Below are positions 44,936-52,858 of a DNA stretch of 64,000 nt, one piece after another. The stretch lies in the NCBI RefSeq assembly GCF_013283875.1, contig NZ_CP054139.1:2294001-2358000 (forward strand), given 5' to 3'. Numbering within the stretch: the first letter of the stretch is position 1; each line of letters opens with the position of its first letter. The position numbers were made by a program, and so were the translations under genes. Under the pieces are notes generated by a model that ran no database searches, had not been told where the DNA came from, and saw only the letters and a list, made by a program, of their open reading frames with translations. Origin of the DNA: Mucilaginibacter mali. Its GTDB lineage: Bacteria; Bacteroidota; Bacteroidia; Sphingobacteriales; Sphingobacteriaceae.

Positions 44936-45796
44936 ATGGGAAAAAAGACTATCAGCAATTCTGATATTACCGATTGGGTAAAATTAGGTAGTGAAATCAC
45001 AGGTAGCACAGCTGGTGCCTTGATTGGCTCATATTTTGCTGGTGTTGGAGGAGCCGTAATAGGTGCTTCAATAACACCATTAATAAATGAAACTATATCT
45101 AAGATAGGTGGGGACTTCAAGAATATGTTTTTGGGAAGACGAGAAGAAGTGCGGATTGGTGCAACATTCTCTTTTGCACTAAACAAAATAAAACAAAGAT
45201 TAGATGCAGGAGAAACGCCAAGACTTGATAGTTTTTTTAATATGGATAACGGTAACAGGCCGGCTTCCGAGGAAATATTAGAGGCTGCCCTAAGACTCGC
45301 TCAAAGAGAACATGAAGAACTAAAGATCAAACACTACGGATATTTAATAGCTAATATTTATTTTGATGATAGCATCGATCGGGCTTATGCTAATTTCCTG
45401 ATTAACATTGCCAATAGATTGTCTTATAGAAAGTTATTGTTGATTGAACTCTTTAATAACACTGAAAAATTTGAATTGTATCAAAAACGAAAAATTGATA
45501 ATACGCCCCCTCATATAGTTGGAGGTGTAGACCTATCATTATATTCTTCAAATAAACTCGATTTAAGAGCGCCTCTAAAACGTCGAAAAGTAGATTTAAG
45601 TGTTGAGATTGACGAATTGGAATTATATTATCTTATAAATAAAGAATCGGGGATTAAGATAAAACCTTTAGCTGACAGCTTTGCACATATTGGTTTAACT
45701 AATATTGGATCTGATTTAAGACGCTTAATGGAACTTAAAGAACTTAACACAGATGATTTAGAAGAGGTTGCGAGTGTTTTACGCTATAAAGAATAA
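44936..45796 (+). CDS. Glycine-zipper membrane-type protein, unknown
   Basis: 286 residues, AT-rich coding unlike its left neighbours. Residues about 18-46 form a glycine-zipper hydrophobic stretch (GSTAGALIGSYFAGVGGAV) that could span or perforate a membrane. The rest is helical and charged (about 75-200), then a C-terminal part (LADSFAHIGLTNIGSDLRR) that could be a winged-helix-like unit. I do not recognise the family. Placement in an accessory block beside tRNA-His makes a defence or toxin-type role possible, but nothing in the sequence proves it. Confidence 0.7.
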   Translation: MGKKTISNSDITDWVKLGSEITGSTAGALIGSYFAGVGGAVIGASITPLINETISKIGGDFKNMFLGRREEVRIGATFSFALNKIKQRLDAGETPRLDSFFNMDNGNRPASEEILEAALRLAQREHEELKIKHYGYLIANIYFDDSIDRAYANFLINIANRLSYRKLLLIELFNNTEKFELYQKRKIDNTPPHIVGGVDLSLYSSNKLDLRAPLKRRKVDLSVEIDELELYYLINKESGIKIKPLADSFAHIGLTNIGSDLRRLMELKELNTDDLEEVASVLRYKE

Positions 45797-45851
45797 AATC
45801 ATACCAAATAAGGATTGATTAAAAAAATCAATTAGCCCTTTTGAAATCCAC

Positions 45852-46233
45852 ATGGAGAAATTTTTTAAAACACCTGATCAAATATCAGCGTTGATGCAGC
45901 ATTGGTTCCTTTCCTATCACGGTGAGGATCGAGTGTGCGGAAAAAGGAATCAAGACAGACGGATATTTTGCCGAGTTTGGTTTAGCAACTCAAAGTCGGC
46001 AGACAGTATATTGGTCGATACCATCCGGAGTACCAGGGTTTGCTTTTTGGAATGTTACAAAAAAATGCACACTTATAGGAAGAAAGTATCTTTAACGGAC
46101 TAACCAAAAAAAGCCTTAGTTTCCGAAGAGGCTTTACGGATGGACAACGGAGCATAGTCCGCACCATTATATTGATGAATTGATTGAAATAGACGGTTTT
46201 TCAAAAATATCATTAGATAAAAATCATATTTGA
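45852..46233 (+). pseudogene. Decayed gene, frameshifted with two in-frame stops
   Basis: The start MEKFFKTPDQISALMQHW reads in one frame, but from about 45900 protein-like sequence moves to the next frame: ITVRIECAEKGIKTDGYFAE, then QSRQTVYWSIPSGVPGFAFW, then a TAA at 46093 and a TAG at 46117, and finally HYIDELIEIDGFSKISLDKN before the TGA at 46231. The stop lies 2 nt before the next ATG, as in an operon. I infer one frameshift plus stop mutations; the family is unknown, and an assembly error is possible though less likely with two stops. Confidence 0.6.
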
Positions 46234-46235
46234 AT

Positions 46236-46694
46236 ATGCTTAATTTATTCAAGAAGAAGTCGATAATGCTTATTAAGCATCAATACAAGAATTTGCTTAT
46301 TGATCTTCCTGCAAATTGGGAATATGAGCTTGAACAAGACGAGCAGGAAGCTTGTTTTGATCCCAGCTGTCAAAGCACACTTCGCCTTAACATTATTAAA
46401 GTAATCCCCTCCGATGGAGCATCTAATGAACAAAACATAGAAGCGCTTACTGGAAATCAACAATTTATGACCACGCAAAATGGGTATCTTTTGACAAAAG
46501 CTAATTATAGAGACTCTATAGATAGTGGTGAAAATATTACCCTTGTCTCATGGAGATTAATTAGTAATGCTGGTTACGAAAAAATAATGGCTGTAGTCAC
46601 CTACACCGTTTTGAAGAAAGAAAAAAATTCAAAAAAAGAAAAGATGATTATCCATCTTATTGAAAATTCTCTAAAAAATTCAGAGTTATCATAA
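46236..46694 (+). CDS. Small unknown protein, possibly DcrB-like
   Basis: 152 residues from ATG 46236. It contains HQYKNLLIDLPANWEYELEQ, DPSCQSTLRLNIIKVIP and a long strand-rich middle, ending in a lysine-rich helix. The pattern of a short N-terminal strand pair and PANW motif recalls DcrB/DUF1795-type proteins, which occur as partners of secreted toxins, but I cannot confirm this. AT-rich. Translation probably follows the decayed gene. Confidence 0.6.
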   Translation: MLNLFKKKSIMLIKHQYKNLLIDLPANWEYELEQDEQEACFDPSCQSTLRLNIIKVIPSDGASNEQNIEALTGNQQFMTTQNGYLLTKANYRDSIDSGENITLVSWRLISNAGYEKIMAVVTYTVLKKEKNSKKEKMIIHLIENSLKNSELS

Positions 46695-46722
46695 TTTGTC
46701 TTCAATAGACTATAACAAAAAA

Positions 46723-46746
46723 AGCCCCTCATTTTCATGAGGGGCT
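46723..46746 (-). terminator. Terminator of tRNA-His
   Basis: AGCCCCTCA / TGAGGGGCT, 9-bp stem. On the minus strand the stem is followed by TTTTTTT, so it ends the tRNA transcript; it may also stop the plus-strand gene. Confidence 0.75.
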
Positions 46747-46750
46747 TTCG

Positions 46751-46825
46751 GGTAAGTAATGGGGCTCGAACCCACGACCCCCAGAACCACAATCTGGTGC
46801 TCTAACCAACTGAGCTATACCTACC
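46751..46825 (-). tRNA. tRNA-His (GTG)
   Basis: A 75-nt cloverleaf on the minus strand. The acceptor arm includes the extra G-1:C73 pair typical of tRNA-His, the anticodon loop TTGTGGT gives GTG, the D-loop region is AGCTCAGTTGGTTAGAGC, and the T loop is TTCGAGC. CCA is not encoded. Confidence 0.97.
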
Positions 46826-46974
46826 GTATTTGTTGGGAGTGCAAATGTATAAAAAAGGGTTTTAATGTCAAATCCTTTTTTACAAAAATCGTTAATCAAC
46901 TAATATCATGCTAAATGCATTTTAATATTACATAAAGCTTACGCAATTATTTAGAACCGTTATAAACTATTGGG

Positions 46975-46982
46975 TAGCTTTG
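46975..46982 (+). promoter_or_regulatory. Promoter -7 element of the P-type ATPase
   Basis: TAGCTTTG ends 4 nt before the ATG at 46987, the leaderless layout seen also at 5032 and 3966. No good TTG at -33 is seen. Confidence 0.5.
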
Positions 46983-46986
46983 GGAC

Positions 46987-49089
46987 ATGACAGAACAATT
47001 GGTTGAGCTGAATGTAACCGGGATGCATTGCAATAACTGCGCTATTTCGGTACACCGTATGCTGGAGAAGAAGGGACTGCAAAATATCCTGGTCGATTTC
47101 GCTGGCGAAGAAGTAAAGTTCTCTACCGCCGATGCATCGGCGGTGCCGGGTATTATTAAAGATATCGAGGGCCTGGGCTACCACGTGATCGAAGACCTGT
47201 CGGCCCACCAGGAAAAGTTCTATCAAAAAGTGGAGAGTAAATTTATCTTCTGCGCCATCTTCACCGCCCCGCTCCTGCTGCACATGGTTTTGCCCTGGCA
47301 TTGGCTGCACCACGCAAGTGTACAGTTAGCGCTTTGCCTGCCGGTATTTATTGTTGGCTGCCTGCACTTTGGCAAAAGCGCTATTACTTCTATAAAAAGC
47401 GGCGTGCCCAATATGGATGTACTCATCTTTATCGGATCGACAGCGGCCTTTATTTACAGCCTGGTTGGTACCATCCAAAATCTTGGCGGGCAATACCAGT
47501 TTTACGAAACCTGCGCCACCATTATCACGCTGGTGCTGCTGGGCAATTTATTCGAGAAGCGTTCGGTAACGCAAACCACATCAGCTGTGAAAGACCTGGT
47601 AAAATTTCAGCAGGTTGAAGCCCGCCGCATTGTTAACGGTGAAATAGAAGTGGTTAACGCCAAAGAGATCAAATCGGGCGATATTGTACTGGTCAACACC
47701 GGCGACAAAATACCGGTTGATGGTGATATTTTGGAAGGCAGTGCCTCGGTTGATGAATCGATGCTAACGGGCGAAAGCGTACCGGTTGAAAAGCAAAAAT
47801 ACGACAGCGTGATCGGCGGCACCATCCTGCAATCGGGCAATATCCGTATCATGGCTACCAAAGTAGGTTCAAACTCGGTACTGGCGCAGATCATCGACCT
47901 GATGAAGCGTGCGCAGGCCGCTAAGCCCCCTATCCAAAAACTGGGCGATAAAGTAGCTGCGGTGTTTGTACCGGCCGTTATCCTGATCGCCTTAATAACC
48001 TTTTTACTTACTTACTTTGTATTTAATGGCGGGCTGCAAAACTCGCTGATGCACGCCATCGCGGTGCTGGTGATCTCCTGCCCCTGCGCCATGGGCCTGG
48101 CTACACCGACGGCGGTAATGGTTGGTTTGGGTCGTGCTGCTAAAAACGGTGTGCTGATAAAAGGTGGCGATACCATAGAAGCCGTGGCCAACACCAAATA
48201 CGTAATATTTGACAAAACCGGTACCCTTACCACCGGCAAGTTCGCCCTGCGCGATATCAAGACCTATGGCGATGTTCCGGTAGAATCCGCGCGTGGTATC
48301 ATCGCAGCTATCGAAGCACGTTCTAATCACCCCATTGCCCGCTCACTGGTTGAACAATTAAAGGCGCAGCCACAGGAAAAGCTGATCCTGAAAACTGTAT
48401 CCGAAGAAAAAGGCCTGGGCATGCGTGCAGAAGATGTGCAGGGTAATCACTACTTCCTTGGCGCGGCTAAAGATGGCGGCGATAGCAATTATAACCTGTC
48501 CCTGTATAAAAACCAGCAGCTACTGGCGCAAATAGCTATCCAGGATGATATTAAGCCCGGTGCCGCTAACCTGATCGCCAGTCTTAAAAAGATGGGCATC
48601 ACCCCCGTGCTCCTCAGCGGTGATAAAGCAAGCAGATGCAACGATGTGGCGCAAACGCTGGGCATTACATCGATCCATGCCGAAAAGCTGCCTGATGAAA
48701 AACTGGCCATAGTTGATGTGTACAAACAAAAAGGCAAAACCGTAATGATTGGCGATGGCATTAACGATGCCCCGGCCCTTACCAAAGCTGATGTTGGCGT
48801 ATCCATGAACGATGCCAGTCATATCGCTATCCAATCTGCCCGGGTAATTTTACTCAACACCGACCTGAACTCGCTGCTATTCTTTTTGCAGGTGAGTAAA
48901 CATACGCTGCTTACCATCAAACAAAACTTGTTCTGGGCCTTCGCATATAATATTGTGGCTATTCCTGTAGCGGCGCTGGGCTTTATGAGCCCGATGTTTG
49001 GCGCTTTTACCATGGCTTTTTCGGATGTGGTGGTGATCGGTAATTCTTTGCGGTTGAAGATCAAAAGAATAAGCCCCCCAGCCCCCTAA
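46987..49089 (+). CDS. Copper-type heavy-metal P1B-type ATPase
   Basis: 700 residues. One N-terminal HMA domain with GMHCNNC (C15 and C18), membrane helices near 75-195, the actuator TGES motif (MLTGESVPVEK), CPC at 365-367 in helix 6 (copper/silver type), phosphorylation motif DKTGT at 409-413 and hinge GDGINDAPAL near 590. It pumps Cu+ (or Ag+) out of the cytoplasm at the cost of ATP. It stands alone, far from the copper-type operon at 5.7-11.3 kb. Confidence 0.94.
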   Translation: MTEQLVELNVTGMHCNNCAISVHRMLEKKGLQNILVDFAGEEVKFSTADASAVPGIIKDIEGLGYHVIEDLSAHQEKFYQKVESKFIFCAIFTAPLLLHMVLPWHWLHHASVQLALCLPVFIVGCLHFGKSAITSIKSGVPNMDVLIFIGSTAAFIYSLVGTIQNLGGQYQFYETCATIITLVLLGNLFEKRSVTQTTSAVKDLVKFQQVEARRIVNGEIEVVNAKEIKSGDIVLVNTGDKIPVDGDILEGSASVDESMLTGESVPVEKQKYDSVIGGTILQSGNIRIMATKVGSNSVLAQIIDLMKRAQAAKPPIQKLGDKVAAVFVPAVILIALITFLLTYFVFNGGLQNSLMHAIAVLVISCPCAMGLATPTAVMVGLGRAAKNGVLIKGGDTIEAVANTKYVIFDKTGTLTTGKFALRDIKTYGDVPVESARGIIAAIEARSNHPIARSLVEQLKAQPQEKLILKTVSEEKGLGMRAEDVQGNHYFLGAAKDGGDSNYNLSLYKNQQLLAQIAIQDDIKPGAANLIASLKKMGITPVLLSGDKASRCNDVAQTLGITSIHAEKLPDEKLAIVDVYKQKGKTVMIGDGINDAPALTKADVGVSMNDASHIAIQSARVILLNTDLNSLLFFLQVSKHTLLTIKQNLFWAFAYNIVAIPVAALGFMSPMFGAFTMAFSDVVVIGNSLRLKIKRISPPAP

Positions 49090-49182
49090 AGGGGGAGCCT
49101 GCTAAGCGTAGTTACCTTAGAAATATTACCTTTGCGTTATTTCAAATCCAATTTTTATTCCCCCTTTAGGGGGCAAGGGGCT
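49072..49182. repeat. Inverted repeat CCCCCTAAAGGGGG family
   Basis: AAGCCCCCCAGCCCCCTAAA then GGGGGAGC (49072-49099) and the reverse arm ATTCCCCCTTTAGGGGGCAA then GGGGCTTA (49157-49184). The right end reaches the rnhA start codon and the left end covers the last codons of the copper ATPase. Confidence 0.8.
49127..49134 (+). promoter_or_regulatory. Promoter -7 element of rnhA
   Basis: TACCTTTG, perfect TAnnTTTG, about 50 nt upstream of the start. It sits inside the loop of the inverted repeat, so the right arm forms part of the leader and could pair near the start codon. Confidence 0.5.
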
Positions 49183-49183
49183 T

Positions 49184-49654
49184 ATGATCGAACTTTTTAC
49201 TGATGGCGCGTCGAGTGGTAACCCCGGTCCGGGTGGTTACGGTGCTATCCTCCGCTCCGGACAGCATTATAAAGAATTGTCCGAGGGTTTCCGAAAAACT
49301 ACCAATAACCGCATGGAACTTTTGGCGGTAATAAAAGGACTGGAAGCGTTAAAGAATCCTAATCAGCAGGTTATTATCTATTCCGACTCGAAATATGTGA
49401 TCGACTCCGTTGAAAAGAAATGGTTGCAGGGTTGGGTAAAAAAAGGCTTCGCCGGTAAAAAGAACCGCGACCTGTGGATGCGATACATTGAGGTAAGCCG
49501 CATACACCAGGTACGCTTTGTATGGGTAAAAGGACACGCCGGTCACCCCGAAAACGAGCGTTGCGACCAGTTAGCTGTTGCGGCAGGTAAACAAAAGAAT
49601 TTGCTGATAGACGCCGTTTTTGAAACGGAAAGTATGAGAACGGATTTGTTATAA
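49184..49654 (+). CDS. rnhA: Ribonuclease HI
   Basis: 156 residues. The DEDD catalytic residues are D7 ([20 protein letters not shown]), the glutamate in [10 protein letters not shown], the aspartate in [10 protein letters not shown] and the aspartate in [19 protein letters not shown] and [11 protein letters not shown] are standard. It cleaves RNA in RNA-DNA hybrids. Confidence 0.95.
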   Translation: MIELFTDGASSGNPGPGGYGAILRSGQHYKELSEGFRKTTNNRMELLAVIKGLEALKNPNQQVIIYSDSKYVIDSVEKKWLQGWVKKGFAGKKNRDLWMRYIEVSRIHQVRFVWVKGHAGHPENERCDQLAVAAGKQKNLLIDAVFETESMRTDLL

Positions 49655-49670
49655 AACACCACAAAAAAAC

Positions 49671-49754
49671 GTCATCCCGAGCGATAGCGAAGGATCCCAA
49701 ACTTTGCATATCCGCTATATTAAACGGGGATCCTTCACTATCGCTCAGGATGAC
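49671..49754. repeat. Intergenic inverted repeat, family A copy 2
   Basis: GTCATCCCGAGCGATAGCGA to CACTATCGCTCAGGATGAC with GGATCC in both arms. It lies between convergent rnhA and fbp. Confidence 0.88.
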
Positions 49755-49774
49755 GGGTTTGTTTATTGCCGGGG

Positions 49775-50824
49775 TTACTGCACCGATACCACTCCCTCAA
49801 AATTAGTTTTGGTTACCTGCGGCGAGAAGCAAGCCATCATCTCCTCGGCCTTTTTTACCATGTGTTCAGAGCCGATAAAGATGGCCGAGCGTTGGTGCAG
49901 TTCGGTTACATCCAATTCTAATATGCGCTGATAACCATCACTGGCGCGGCCACCGGCTTGTTCAATAATAAAGGCCATGGGGTTGCATTCGTAAACCAAA
50001 CGCAGTTTACCTTTTGGCGATTTGGCAGTGATCGGGTAAATAAAGATCCCGCCTTTGATCATATTACGGTGCAAGTCGGCTACCATAGATCCGGTGTAAC
50101 GCGAGGTGTATGGGCGATACGTTTTATCATCCTCAACCTGGCAAAACTTAATGTATTTCTTTACGCCATCAGGGAAGTGAGCGTAATAACCTTCGTTAAT
50201 GGAATAGATGACACCATCTTTAGGGATAGTCATATTAGGGTGCGATAAACAAAACTCACCTATCGACGGATCAAGCGTAAAGCCGTTTACCCCCTTACCT
50301 GTAGTATAAACAAGCATGGTTGACGAACCATAAATAACATAGCCGGCTGCAACCTGTTCGGTACCTTTTTGCAATACATCTTCCATTGTAGCTTCGCCCT
50401 CCTTGCTTTTGCGGCGGAAGATGGAGAATATAGTACCCACCCCTACGTTCACATCTATATTTGATGAGCCATCCAAAGGATCAATAGCCACCACATATTT
50501 GGCGTTTTTAGATATTTCATGATCGATATAGATGTACTCGTCGTTTTCCTCAGACACCACGGTGCAACACTCGCCCCCGCTTTTTAATGCCGAGATAAAT
50601 TGTTCGTTAGCATATACGTCCAATAGTTTTTGTCCCTCGCCCTGCACATTAATGCTGCCCGCGTCGCCTATAATGTCTGCCAAACCAGCCTTATTAACCT
50701 CACGGTTCACCAATTTGGCGGCAATGCCAATATCGCGCAATAAACGCGAAAGTTCGCCTTTGGCATAAGGGAAGTCGGCTTGTTTTTCAATAATGAACTG
50801 GCCCAGGGTTTTAACTACCTTCAT
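49775..50824 (-). CDS. fbp: Class I fructose-1,6-bisphosphatase
   Basis: 349 residues, gluconeogenic enzyme converting fructose-1,6-bisphosphate to fructose-6-phosphate. The metal site is in [20 protein letters not shown] (about 106-125) with the preceding acidic [11 protein letters not shown]. The C-terminal [20 protein letters not shown] matches the family. A metallophosphoesterase gene lies 24 nt upstream on the same strand. Confidence 0.95.
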   Translation of the reverse strand: MKVVKTLGQFIIEKQADFPYAKGELSRLLRDIGIAAKLVNREVNKAGLADIIGDAGSINVQGEGQKLLDVYANEQFISALKSGGECCTVVSEENDEYIYIDHEISKNAKYVVAIDPLDGSSNIDVNVGVGTIFSIFRRKSKEGEATMEDVLQKGTEQVAAGYVIYGSSTMLVYTTGKGVNGFTLDPSIGEFCLSHPNMTIPKDGVIYSINEGYYAHFPDGVKKYIKFCQVEDDKTYRPYTSRYTGSMVADLHRNMIKGGIFIYPITAKSPKGKLRLVYECNPMAFIIEQAGGRASDGYQRILELDVTELHQRSAIFIGSEHMVKKAEEMMACFSPQVTKTNFEGVVSVQ

Positions 50825-50848
50825 ATGTACTTAGTGTATATTTTACAG

Positions 50849-51340
50849 TTACTTTAACAACTCTACTGCTTCTAAGGTATGGATTTTTTCGTCAGAAACA
50901 CAAAATTTTATTAAGGTTCTTACTTTATGCCAGCCCTGTTTTCCAGCGGCTCCGGGGTTAATATGCAGGCATTTTATCTTTTCGTCGAACATCACCTTTA
51001 AAATATGCGAATGCCCGCAGATAAAAAGCTTCGGTGGCTTAGTGTATATTTCATTTCTGATGGCAGGATTATACCTCCCCGGGTAACCGCCAATGTGCGT
51101 CATCCAAACATCCACGTCCTCGCACATAAACCGCAAATGTTCGGGGAATGTCTTGCGCAGGTCCCCGCCGTCGATATTGCCATACACGCCACGCAGCGGT
51201 TTCAGGGCCGATAAACGGTCGGCAACTTCCATTGTGCCAAAGTCGCCAGCATGCCATATCTCGTCGCAATTATCAAAATGCCGCAGGATATTATCGTCTA
51301 TATAGCCATGCGTGTCAGATAGTAAGCCAATTTTAGTCAT
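50849..51340 (-). CDS. YfcE/MJ0936-like metallophosphoesterase
   Basis: 163 residues. Metal-binding motifs in order: LLSDTHGY (about 6-13), WHAGDFG, VYGNIDGG, and CGHSHILKV (about 113-121) near the end, with HINPGAA. It hydrolyses phosphodiesters; the natural substrate is unknown. Probably co-transcribed with fbp. Confidence 0.92.
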   Translation of the reverse strand: MTKIGLLSDTHGYIDDNILRHFDNCDEIWHAGDFGTMEVADRLSALKPLRGVYGNIDGGDLRKTFPEHLRFMCEDVDVWMTHIGGYPGRYNPAIRNEIYTKPPKLFICGHSHILKVMFDEKIKCLHINPGAAGKQGWHKVRTLIKFCVSDEKIHTLEAVELLK

Positions 51341-51433
51341 TTGTCAGTTGTCATTTGTCATTAGTTCATTCCGGAATTATCGACAAGGCCAAAATGACCA
51401 ATGACAGCGCAGCGAAATGACCAATGATCATAT

Positions 51434-52141
51434 CTAAGGAAAGATCGTGAAAAATTGTTGTAAAGCCATACAGTACTGTCCTGTGTATTGTTTAGGTGCA
51501 TCATAAATAACAAAATCGTTTTGCTGTAGTTTTGTTTCTGTCAGGCCAAAAACTAATAGCTGCCGGTGCGGTTCAGATTGGGGGTACGAGCCGATATTTA
51601 TCAGCTGCTGCAAATTTAAACCATATTGTTGGGCTTGATGCTTAACCAGCTTGGCTGTATCTATCGGTAATACCAGCCAAAACACACCGCCTGTTTGCAA
51701 ATGAGCCGACACGCCCGAAAGCATATTATCAAACAAAGCTGCATCGGCATGTTTAGCCAGTTGCTTCCCCGCCCCCGGCGATTTTAGCGAGTTGATATAG
51801 AATGGCGGGTTGGAGACAATCAGGTTATATTTCTTATCCGGGTTATCCTCAAAAAAACGCTCAAAGGATAAAGCATATACTTTCAGCCGGCCTGCAAATG
51901 GCGAAGCTGCAAAATTAGCCTTAGCGGTTTGTGCTGCGCTTTTGTCTATTTCTACCGCATCGATACTTGCCGTGGTAAAGCGCTGGGCCAGCATCAGTGC
52001 TATAACGCCTGTTCCGGTACCAATGTCTAATATATCGCCGGCATTTTCCGCAGCGGCCAGTGCGCCTAACAATACGCCGTCGGTATTGATCTTCATGGCG
52101 CAACCGGTTTGGTCTACACTGAATTGTTTGAAATGGAACAT
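51434..52141 (-). CDS. tRNA1(Val) (adenine-37-N6)-methyltransferase type
   Basis: 235 residues. A SAM-binding motif ILDIGTGTGVIALMLAQ (about 41-57) and the N6-adenine catalytic motif VSNPPFYINS (about 112-121) are characteristic of the YfiC/TrmN6 group, with FHFKQFSVDQTGCAMKINTD at the start. It modifies A37 in tRNA-Val. The name is based on motif and length. Confidence 0.88.
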   Translation of the reverse strand: MFHFKQFSVDQTGCAMKINTDGVLLGALAAAENAGDILDIGTGTGVIALMLAQRFTTASIDAVEIDKSAAQTAKANFAASPFAGRLKVYALSFERFFEDNPDKKYNLIVSNPPFYINSLKSPGAGKQLAKHADAALFDNMLSGVSAHLQTGGVFWLVLPIDTAKLVKHQAQQYGLNLQQLINIGSYPQSEPHRQLLVFGLTETKLQQNDFVIYDAPKQYTGQYCMALQQFFTIFP

Positions 52142-52145
52142 TAGG

Positions 52146-52153
52146 CGAAGCTA
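52146..52153 (-). promoter_or_regulatory. -7-like element before the TrmN6-type gene
   Basis: Minus-strand TAGCTTCG, one mismatch from TAnnTTTG, ends 4 nt before the ATG, as in the leaderless cases. Confidence 0.35.
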
Positions 52154-52206
52154 TAAATTAGGATGTAAAACCGGCACGCTTACTTTATGATTTAAATTTT
52201 CATTTT

Positions 52207-52331
52207 CATTGCCGTTGGCTTTAGCCAACGGATTACCTGGCCGGATAAGGGCTTTAGCCAAACTCAGTACATTTTGGCTAAAGCCATACAAATAATTGAT
52301 GCTAACCGTTGGCTAAAGCCAACGGCAATGA
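52207..52331. repeat. Intergenic inverted repeat, family D copy 1
   Basis: TCATTGCCGTTGGCTTTAGC (then CAACGG) and the reverse arm CCGTTGGCTAAAGCCAACGG (then CAATGA), with inner GGGCTTTAGCCAA / TTTGGCTAAAGCC. The GGCTTTAGCC core is itself a palindrome. Confidence 0.85.
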
Positions 52332-52363
52332 ATTAGTGAGTTGGGTAATATTAACTTGTAATA

Positions 52364-52750
52364 CTACTTCTCATAAAACTCTACAGGTAACCCATCCGGA
52401 TCGGCAAAAAAAGCAAAGCGCTTGCCGGTATGCTCATCTACCCTTATCGGTTCGGCTATTACCATATGGCGATTTAGCTCCAACACAGCCACTTCTATAT
52501 CATCCACCTCAAAAGCCAAATGGCGCAAACCCGCAGCTTCAGGCCGCGATACCCTTTCAGGCGGATCGGGAAATGAAAAAAGTTCTATCTGATATAAACC
52601 ACCAACAAACAGGTCAAGCTTGTACGAATCGCGTTCGGTGCGGTAAACTTCCTGTACGATATCCAAACCTAAAACTTCGGTGTAAAAGTGTTTGGATACT
52701 TCGTAATCCGAACAGATGATGGCGATGTGGTGTATGCGGTTGAGTTTCAT
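52364..52750 (-). CDS. VOC-superfamily protein (glyoxalase-like)
   Basis: 128 residues, two beta-alpha-beta-beta-beta units. The first is NRIHHIAIICSDYEVSKHFY and the second AAGLRHLAFEVDDIEVAVLE. Metal-ligand histidines and a closing glutamate (DPDGLPVEFYEK) are in place. It resembles the YaeR/YwbC group (annotated gloA2-like). Substrate unknown. Confidence 0.9.
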   Translation of the reverse strand: MKLNRIHHIAIICSDYEVSKHFYTEVLGLDIVQEVYRTERDSYKLDLFVGGLYQIELFSFPDPPERVSRPEAAGLRHLAFEVDDIEVAVLELNRHMVIAEPIRVDEHTGKRFAFFADPDGLPVEFYEK

Positions 52751-52760
52751 TTTCTTTATT

Positions 52761-52858
52761 AGCTAAAAGCGTAAAGCAAAAGGCAGAAAGCTTTTGACCT
52801 TCTGCCTATTTGTAGTATATGTTTGGCTTTCTGCTTTAAGCCTTATGCTTTCAGCTTA
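52761..52858. repeat. AAAGC-rich inverted repeat
   Basis: AGCTAAAAGCGTAAAGCAAA and AGGCAGAAAGC on the left return as GCTTTCTGCTTTAAGCCTTA, TGCTTTCAGCTTA on the right, over the last bases of purL. Composition matches the tandem repeat at 18980, so the two are related. Confidence 0.7.

Noticed and set aside
45852..46103. 83-residue open frame as a real small gene
   Set aside because: Its second half is unlike a protein, while the +1 frame is; treated as a pseudogene.
52309..52719. Plus-strand open frame of 136 residues over the VOC gene
   Set aside because: Shadow of the VOC gene, which has clear family motifs on the minus strand.
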